A stretch of DNA of 55,050 nt from a virus: IMG/VR virus record IMGVR_UViG_3300025137_005047, positions 1 through 55,050 of that record; one strand, 5' to 3'. The notes beneath the pieces are model-generated. The model was not told where the DNA came from and did not search any database. It saw nothing but the letters and a program-made list of their open reading frames with translations. The position numbers were made by a program, and so were the translations under genes. Below are positions 50,319 to 55,050 of the stretch, one piece after another. Numbering within the stretch: position 1 is the stretch's first letter; each line of letters opens with the position of its first letter.

Positions 50319-50762
50319 ATGACAAACTACAAAACAAATCTATCATTTTTTAACCAATTACGTCCATTTTCTGTGGGCTTTGATGATATGTTCGATCAAT
50401 TCGAAAGAATGTACGACTATCAATCAAGTAATACGGTTAATTATCCACCATATAATATCGTTAAGACAGGTGATTATACTTACGATATAGAGGTTGCACT
50501 AGCAGGCTTTGGTAAAGACGACATCGAAGTTAAAACTGCAGACGGTGAACTAACCATTAAATCAGTTAAATCAGATGAAGGACAGGAGAAAGATCCAGGA
50601 GTAATCCACAAAGGAATTTCAAAACGTCAATTCGTTAGAACATTTACTATCGCAGAAGACATGGTAGTTAATGGCGCTGAATTAAAAGACGGCTTACTTA
50701 CAGTTGCTTTGGAAAAAATTATCCCTGAAGCCAAAAAGCCAAAAACAATTCAAATTAAGTAA
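50319..50762 (+). CDS. Hsp20/IbpA-type small heat shock protein
   Basis: A 147-residue chaperone. Residues about 45-135 are an alpha-crystallin domain (YNIVKTGDYTYDIEVALAGFGKDDIEVKTADGELTIKS ... FVRTFTIAEDMVVNGAELKDGLLTVALEK), with the usual GxLTV strand. The N-terminus contains FDDMFDQFERM as in IbpA. Holds unfolded proteins; expressed behind a thermometer-like leader, so heat-inducible translation is likely. Confidence 0.88.
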   Translation: MTNYKTNLSFFNQLRPFSVGFDDMFDQFERMYDYQSSNTVNYPPYNIVKTGDYTYDIEVALAGFGKDDIEVKTADGELTIKSVKSDEGQEKDPGVIHKGISKRQFVRTFTIAEDMVVNGAELKDGLLTVALEKIIPEAKKPKTIQIK

Positions 50763-50775
50763 TCTTAATTTTAAC

Positions 50776-50807
50776 GATAGTGGTTGTAGTAGTCTATGAC
50801 CACTATC
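50776..50807 (+). terminator. Terminator-like hairpin after hsp20
   Basis: GATAGTGG and CCACTATC arms around a 16 base loop. The following TCTCTCTCC has few consecutive T, so termination may be weak. The remainder of the 135 bp gap holds a late promoter. Confidence 0.5.
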
Positions 50808-50848
50808 TCTCTCCTAAAAACTATAATATAACATACTCACCTTTGACT

Positions 50849-50857
50849 TATAAATAC
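50849..50857 (+). promoter_or_regulatory. Late promoter motif TATAAATAC
   Basis: TATAAATAC 41 bases before the first gene of the ExbB/ExbD-like operon at 50898. Best late-promoter match in the window with the one at 20971, suggesting the operon is expressed late. Confidence 0.65.
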
Positions 50858-50897
50858 AACTGAGTGATGCAAATAACAACTCATACAGGAAAAGAAA

Positions 50898-51350
50898 ATG
50901 GATCGTAATTTACTTTATAAATGGGTTGCAATATTTACTTGTACAACCTTTAGTTTCTTCGTTATACATATGTTTAACTTATGGAACGCACTTTGGCTTT
51001 CAGACCAAACAAAAATCAGTTTTATTATTATAGCCGTGTGGGCGATATCATCAATTTTTGTACTATACAAAATTTATAAACCAAAATCAGTAAACGAAGA
51101 GTTACTTTGGTTTACTTCTGAAAGTTTAGTCACACTAGGACTAATTGGAACAGTGAGTGGGTTCTTATTAATGCTTTACTCAGCATTTGCAGACATAGAT
51201 GTTTCAAATATAGATTCATTAACGGCTTCGCTAGATCAAATGGCGACAGGAATGAGTACGGCCCTTACCACAACCTTAGTTGGACTTATCAGTAGTTTAC
51301 ATTTAAAAGTACAATTAATGTTAGTGGAGTCGCATAATGCAAAAGAATAA
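50898..51350 (+). CDS. MotA/TolQ/ExbB-like proton-channel subunit
   Basis: A 150-residue membrane protein with four hydrophobic segments at about 9-30, 38-58, 73-97 and 114-140. The family signature LGLIGTVSGFLLML (TM3) and GMSTALTTTLVGLISSLHLKVQ (TM4, Thr-rich pore wall with ALxTTxxGL) are those of MotA/TolQ/ExbB. It is short because the cytoplasmic loops are reduced. It overlaps the next gene by 14 nt and is thus coupled to it. Probably uses the proton gradient; the target is unknown. Confidence 0.7.
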   Translation: MDRNLLYKWVAIFTCTTFSFFVIHMFNLWNALWLSDQTKISFIIIAVWAISSIFVLYKIYKPKSVNEELLWFTSESLVTLGLIGTVSGFLLMLYSAFADIDVSNIDSLTASLDQMATGMSTALTTTLVGLISSLHLKVQLMLVESHNAKE

Positions 51351-51981
51351 GCATCGTAGATACTTAACCACATTTGGATTTATAGACTTACTGTTTAATA
51401 TGCTAGTAGGATTTGTATTCCTATTCTTTATTGCATACATTTTAATTAATCCAATAGCAGATGATGGAAAAGTTGATCCACCTGATCAGGCTTTAATAGT
51501 AATTAACTGGTCCAATGAGAGTGACTTTGATGTAGATGTCTGGGTTAGAGATCCAAATGGAAAAATATTAAGTTTTACAAATAAAACTATTAAAGGTATG
51601 CATTTGGAAAAAGATGATTTAGGTAAAACTGGTGATGCTCCCGGTTATGTAAAGAATCAAGAAGTTGTACACATCACACAATTCTTTCCAGGGTCTTATG
51701 AAGTCAGTGTTCATTTATATAGTATGCACGATCAAGTAGAGCCAGATGATATAACAGTTGAATTTATGACTATTAAGAATTTTAGAAAATACGGAAGTAG
51801 AACTGTTACACTAAAATTTAAAGGACAAGAAGAGCCTATAGTTCGTATTAAAGCAGGCGAAAAAAATAAAGTATTAGATGTTGACTGGGACTTTAATGGT
51901 GCAGTTGTTGAATGGAATAAAGTTAACTCAGTACAATTAGGAGAAGGTAATATAGTTAATGGAAATGAGGCTAGTAGATAA
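51337..51981 (+). CDS. ExbD/TolR/MotB-like subunit with periplasmic beta domain
   Basis: A 214-residue protein with one N-terminal transmembrane helix (FGFIDLLFNMLVGFVFLFFIAYIL, about 13-36) bearing Asp17, the position of the proton-carrying Asp in ExbD/TolR/MotB. The rest (about 50-214) is exported and beta-rich: DFDVDVWVRDPNGKILSF resembles the YfaP/DUF2135 beta-sandwich. It would form a 5:2-type channel with the preceding gene. TAATG overlap with the third gene. Confidence 0.65.
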   Translation: MQKNKHRRYLTTFGFIDLLFNMLVGFVFLFFIAYILINPIADDGKVDPPDQALIVINWSNESDFDVDVWVRDPNGKILSFTNKTIKGMHLEKDDLGKTGDAPGYVKNQEVVHITQFFPGSYEVSVHLYSMHDQVEPDDITVEFMTIKNFRKYGSRTVTLKFKGQEEPIVRIKAGEKNKVLDVDWDFNGAVVEWNKVNSVQLGEGNIVNGNEASR

Positions 51982-52439
51982 TGTTTAATTTAGATTGGTT
52001 TGATACATGGATTTACCATATTATAGGTTGGCCCTTTTTAGTACTAGTACTTTGTATAGCAGTATGGCTTAGAGTTAACTGGAAAATAGCACTAGTATTA
52101 CTTCCTTTAAGTTTTGGTGCTTTAGGACTTTTAACTGTAGATATTGAAAAAGTGTTTGGAAGAGCATATCCGTCGCTACCTGAGGGAGAATGGCGATATT
52201 TATGGCATGGAGAAACTGCCAATTCTATTGAACTTTTAGTACTTGACAAAGAGGGTACAAGGTTGTATACTATAACACTAAATGAAGAAAACAGAGAACA
52301 ATTAAACTCGATGGGCGAAAAACAGAAAGTAACAGGTGTACAACAAATGGGCGAATTTAAGTCTAATAAAGGTAGAAGTACAGATAAGACTAAACTTGAA
52401 TATTATGATTTTCCTCATCAAGAATATCAAAAGAAATAA
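51981..52439 (+). CDS. Third membrane protein of the ExbB/ExbD-like operon
   Basis: A 152-residue protein with two adjacent membrane helices (about 12-30 and 34-52; GWPFLVLVLCIAVW and KIALVLLPLSFGALGLLTV) and a 95-residue soluble C-terminus. Its 1-nt overlap with the ExbD-like gene suggests a complex member. An internal promoter for clpS lies within it at 52243. No family recognised. Confidence 0.5.
   Translation: MFNLDWFDTWIYHIIGWPFLVLVLCIAVWLRVNWKIALVLLPLSFGALGLLTVDIEKVFGRAYPSLPEGEWRYLWHGETANSIELLVLDKEGTRLYTITLNEENREQLNSMGEKQKVTGVQQMGEFKSNKGRSTDKTKLEYYDFPHQEYQKK
52243..52271 (+). promoter_or_regulatory. Intragenic sigma70-like promoter before clpS
   Basis: TTGACA (52243-52248), 17 bp spacer, TATACT (52266-52271) inside the preceding gene, about 175 nt before the clpS-like ATG. 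Would allow early expression of clpS, the exonuclease and the epimerase independent of the late promoter. Confidence 0.55.
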
Positions 52440-52444
52440 GGGCA

Positions 52445-52756
52445 ATGACAGATACAGATAATGCAACGATAGTAAAGCCAGTAACTAAAGTGGAATTAAA
52501 AGAACCAAATTTATGGAAAGTCATTATGTTAAATGATGACATTACAACAATGGAATTTGTTATTCAATGTCTTGTTGACTTCTTTGAATATGATGAAGAA
52601 GGTGCAAAAAAGATTGTTGTTGATATTCATGAGAATGGAAGTTGCGTAGTAGCAACTATGCCATATGAGATGGCAGAGCAAAAAGGAATTGAAGTTACAC
52701 TGGCGGCTAGAAACGACGGCTATCCGTTAGAAGTTAGGATCGAAGAAGACAAATAG
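52445..52756 (+). CDS. clpS: ClpS-like N-degron adaptor
   Basis: Adaptor that brings N-end rule substrates to ClpA(P). The 103-residue protein has the family core LWKVIMLNDDITTMEFVIQCLVDFF with N30, D31, D32 and T34/T35, M36, and the helix DIHENGSCVVA with H62, the residue that fixes the substrate alpha-amine. The end LAARNDGYPLEVRIE matches the E. coli ARENxxPLKCTxE. An adaptor in a phage that also has its own ClpP and tmRNA is unusual. A few bases separate it from the preceding gene. Confidence 0.85.
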   Translation: MTDTDNATIVKPVTKVELKEPNLWKVIMLNDDITTMEFVIQCLVDFFEYDEEGAKKIVVDIHENGSCVVATMPYEMAEQKGIEVTLAARNDGYPLEVRIEEDK

Positions 52757-52763
52757 GGGCAAT

Positions 52764-53300
52764 ATGTCAACACACGCAATGATTGACCTAGAAACACTAG
52801 GCACTCAACCCGATTGTGTAGTACTTACACTAGGCGGTATAAAATTTAATCCATATAATAAAGAAGAACCTGCAAAAGGTTTGTACTTACGTCTTAATGT
52901 AGACGAACAAACAAGTATGAATCGAAGTGTAGACAATGGAACCGTAGAATGGTGGGGTAAACAATCTAAAGCAGTACAAGATGAAGCATTGGGAGAAGAA
53001 GGAAGAACTAATGTTTCTGATTCTTTAGCACAACTTAATAAATGGCTTATTGGGTGCGATGAGATATGGTGTCAAGGACCTGCATTTGATATGGTCATAT
53101 TAGAAAATTTATATAGGCAAATGAAACAACCTTTGCCTTGGAACTTTTGGCAAGTTAGAGATAGTAGAACATTATTTTCGATGATGCCATCTGATCCTAG
53201 AAAAGCAATAAGAACGGATGCTCATAATGCCTTAGCAGATTGCTATTATCAAGCAAAATGCGTTCAGCAATCATATGAACATTTTAAGGTAACTAAATGA
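52764..53300 (+). CDS. dexA: DexA-like 3'-5' exonuclease
   Basis: A 178-residue DEDD-type exonuclease (T4 DexA/Rv2179c family). Motif Exo I is AMIDLETLG (D8, E10); Exo II with Asp is PAFDMVILE; Exo III is DAHNALADCYYQA (Asp and His). A GGIKFNPYNK start follows Exo I as in DexA. Starts 7 nt after clpS and overlaps the epimerase by 4 nt. May act on DNA or RNA. Confidence 0.8.
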   Translation: MSTHAMIDLETLGTQPDCVVLTLGGIKFNPYNKEEPAKGLYLRLNVDEQTSMNRSVDNGTVEWWGKQSKAVQDEALGEEGRTNVSDSLAQLNKWLIGCDEIWCQGPAFDMVILENLYRQMKQPLPWNFWQVRDSRTLFSMMPSDPRKAIRTDAHNALADCYYQAKCVQQSYEHFKVTK

Positions 53301-54010
53301 ATGTACTACTTACAGGACACAAAGGTTTTATAGGAACTCAATTATATAAAAGATTACAAGACTTAAAATTTAATGTTATTGGAATCGATTTACAAGACGG
53401 TAATGATTTACTTACTTGCGAATTACCTATAGAAGTAGACTTTGTAATACATTTAGCAGGTAAAAGCGGAGTAAGACAGAGTTTAAATGATCCTGCAGGT
53501 TATTGGACAAATAATATAGAAGCAAGTAAACGTTTATTTGAAAGATATAAAGGTAAAAGAATATTATATGCAAGTTCTAGTTCGCAATACGAACCACATT
53601 TAAATCCGTATGCGGCATCTAAACATTGTTTAGAATATTTGGCTTCTTGTTATCCTTTTACTTTAGGAATGAGACTACATACAGTTTATTCAGACATACC
53701 TAGGAAAGATATGTTTTTTGACAAGTTACAAAAAGGTACATTAGAATATGTTACAAATCATACTAGAGATTTTATACATATGGAAGATGTATTAGATGCA
53801 ATACAATTATTAGTGTATAATCCAGAAATGATAGGAGTTATTGATATTGGTACTGGAAATAGTGTAAGAGTAAGAGACCTTGCACCAAATTTACCAGTTA
53901 AGATATATACTCCAAATGAAAGACACGACACACTAGCCGATATAACACAACTAAAGAAATTAGGGTTTACACCTAAACACTTATCACCAAGGATAGAGGT
54001 TATCAAATGA
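53297..54010 (+). CDS. NAD-dependent epimerase/dehydratase (extended SDR)
   Basis: A 237-residue nucleotide-sugar type reductase/epimerase. The N-terminus has the Rossmann turn LLTGHKGFIGTQL (TGxxGFIG); Y-x-x-x-K is seen as YAASKH with upstream SSSSQY. It is shorter than classic 310-residue enzymes, with the C-terminal substrate domain reduced. Likely modifies a nucleotide sugar. Overlaps GMP reductase by 4 nt. Confidence 0.8.
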   Translation: MNVLLTGHKGFIGTQLYKRLQDLKFNVIGIDLQDGNDLLTCELPIEVDFVIHLAGKSGVRQSLNDPAGYWTNNIEASKRLFERYKGKRILYASSSSQYEPHLNPYAASKHCLEYLASCYPFTLGMRLHTVYSDIPRKDMFFDKLQKGTLEYVTNHTRDFIHMEDVLDAIQLLVYNPEMIGVIDIGTGNSVRVRDLAPNLPVKIYTPNERHDTLADITQLKKLGFTPKHLSPRIEVIK

Positions 54011-55050
54011 GACTGAAAGAAGAGTTAAAATTAAATTTTGAAGATGTACTATTGCAACCAAAACGTTCTACACTATCAAGTAGACGAGATGTACAAATGA
54101 GTAGAAAATTTGAATTTAGGAACTCTGGAAAAGTTATGGACTTCTGTCCTATATTTGCAAGTAATATGGATGGAGTTGGAACATTTAGTATGGCAAAAGT
54201 TTTACAACAACATAAAATGATGACAGTTATTACAAAGTCAACAACTCCGGAACAATGGAAAGCGGCGGCTGGCACAGGTTTAAGAATGCAAAGTGTGAGT
54301 GTATGTACAGGAACAAATATAATGTGGGATCCTGATGCACCTGACTATAAAATGATGAAGGAAGTTTTAACTATGTTTCCTGATGTTAAAATGATTACTG
54401 TAGATGTTGCCAATGCATATCACGAAAACTTTATAGACTTTATTAAAAAAATTAGAAATGAATACCCTGACAAAGTTATTGTAGCAGGTAATGTAGTTAC
54501 ACCTGAAATGGTAGAAGAACTTATTATAAATGGTGCTGATGTTGTTAAAATTGGTATTGGTCCAGGATCAGTATGCACTACAAGAACAATGACGGGTGTA
54601 GGAGTACCACAGTTTTCAGCAATTATGGAATGTGCCGACGCGGCGAACGGAGTCGATGGACATATTATGGCTGACGGCGGTTGTGTATATCCAGGTGATA
54701 TTGCAAAAGCATTTGGCGGTGGAGCACATATGGTAATGATTGGTGGTATGTTAGCAGGACATGACGAATCAGAGCAACCAGTAGTAGATGGTAAAGTAGA
54801 ATTTTATGGCATGAGCTCAGACCGTGCCAGAGAAAAGCATGGTAAACGTAAAGATGGGTATAGGGGAAATGAAGGAAGATTTATTTCTATGCCATATCGT
54901 GGACCAGTAGAAGCAACTGTACAAGATATTTTAGGTGGAGTTAGATCATCGGCAACATATATTGGTGCAAGACGTTTGAAAGATATGCCAAAGTGTGCAA
55001 CGTTTGTAAGATGTAACTCAAACATTAATAGAATATACGAACAATTCACA
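54007..55050 (+). CDS. guaC: GMP reductase (3' end cut by window edge)
   Basis: Deaminates GMP to IMP with NADPH. The 348 visible codons are almost the whole enzyme (E. coli GuaC 347 aa). The catalytic Cys lies in IGIGPGSVCTTRTMTGVG, the IMPDH/GMPR loop. Preceding segments LNFEDVLLQPKRSTLSSR and FASNMDGVGT are those of GMP reductase rather than IMP dehydrogenase (no CBS domains). Start ATG 54007. The stop lies beyond 55050. Confidence 0.85.
   Translation, partial: MRLKEELKLNFEDVLLQPKRSTLSSRRDVQMSRKFEFRNSGKVMDFCPIFASNMDGVGTFSMAKVLQQHKMMTVITKSTTPEQWKAAAGTGLRMQSVSVCTGTNIMWDPDAPDYKMMKEVLTMFPDVKMITVDVANAYHENFIDFIKKIRNEYPDKVIVAGNVVTPEMVEELIINGADVVKIGIGPGSVCTTRTMTGVGVPQFSAIMECADAANGVDGHIMADGGCVYPGDIAKAFGGGAHMVMIGGMLAGHDESEQPVVDGKVEFYGMSSDRAREKHGKRKDGYRGNEGRFISMPYRGPVEATVQDILGGVRSSATYIGARRLKDMPKCATFVRCNSNINRIYEQFT

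Noticed and set aside
1-55050. CRISPR arrays, insertion sequences, integrase or attachment sites
   Set aside because: No regularly spaced repeats, transposase or integrase genes, or terminal inverted repeats seen.

Overview
This window looks like a stretch of a T4-like myovirus genome (low GC, roughly one third) from a marine environment. Genes are dense and mostly on the + strand, with ATGA or 1-20 nt overlaps. The T4 core replication and recombination set is recognisable: gp32, UvsX, UvsY, UvsW, primase gp61, helicase gp41, probable helicase loader gp59 and clamp loader gp62, a DexA-like exonuclease, and class I ribonucleotide reductase NrdA/NrdB with a glutaredoxin. Both ends are open: the first gene lacks its N-terminus and the last lacks its stop. 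The host is probably an alphaproteobacterium, possibly SAR11. That is an inference from the alphaproteobacterial-type permuted two-piece tmRNA, the FdxA ferredoxin, the bS21 gene and the low GC; nothing in the window names the host.

Layout. 1-4.5 kb: accessory metabolism (TctA-type tricarboxylate permease, 2OG-Fe(II) oxygenase, then DUF2061, two P-loop sulfotransferase-like proteins, APS kinase and a nucleotidyltransferase, which together read as a sulfation cassette). 4.5-5 kb: a promoter-flanked gap with a candidate structured RNA. 5-8 kb: gp32, UvsX, UvsY. 8-10.5 kb: methyltransferases and a nucleotidyltransferase-cupin fusion (sugar metabolism). 10.5-13.9 kb: small genes behind repeated sigma70-like promoters (SpoT-like HD hydrolase, Smr, LPD29-like, AAA ATPase). 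13.9-24.2 kb: UvsW, ClpP, gp62/gp59-like proteins, a miniature DnaE-like protein, ferredoxin, primase and helicase. 24.2-25 kb: a lipase on the - strand. 25-36 kb: late, probably virion genes. Many have N-termini like the T4 capsid-targeting sequence, one has a ligase-like KWDG motif, one pair is split at an A9 run, and there is an MGME1-like exonuclease and a beta-helix tail fibre. 36-41 kb: nrdA-nrdB-grx. 41-43.1 kb: a - strand speD/tRNA-Met operon divergent from a permuted tmRNA gene that has a membrane-protein gene between its two RNA pieces. 43-50 kb: Rieske-less oxygenase, SGNH protein, nuclease, SleB-type lysin, large coiled-coil membrane protein, ribosomal protein bS21. 50-55 kb: Hsp20 behind a ROSE-like RNA thermometer, a three-gene ExbB/ExbD-like proton-channel operon, ClpS, DexA-like nuclease, epimerase and GMP reductase.

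Taken together, the phage carries an unusual protein quality-control set (tmRNA, ClpP, ClpS, Hsp20, bS21), a nucleotide supply set (NrdA/B, GMP reductase, a possible ppGpp hydrolase) and host-surface or metabolite functions (TctA, sulfation, lipase, SpeD). Early-type promoters have a TTGAC[AT] -35 and a TATAAT-like -10, often extended by TGn. Late genes have TATAAATAC or CTAAATAC motifs like T4 late promoters. GCAGC and GCTGC appear to be absent from the whole window while GCGGC and GCCGC are common.
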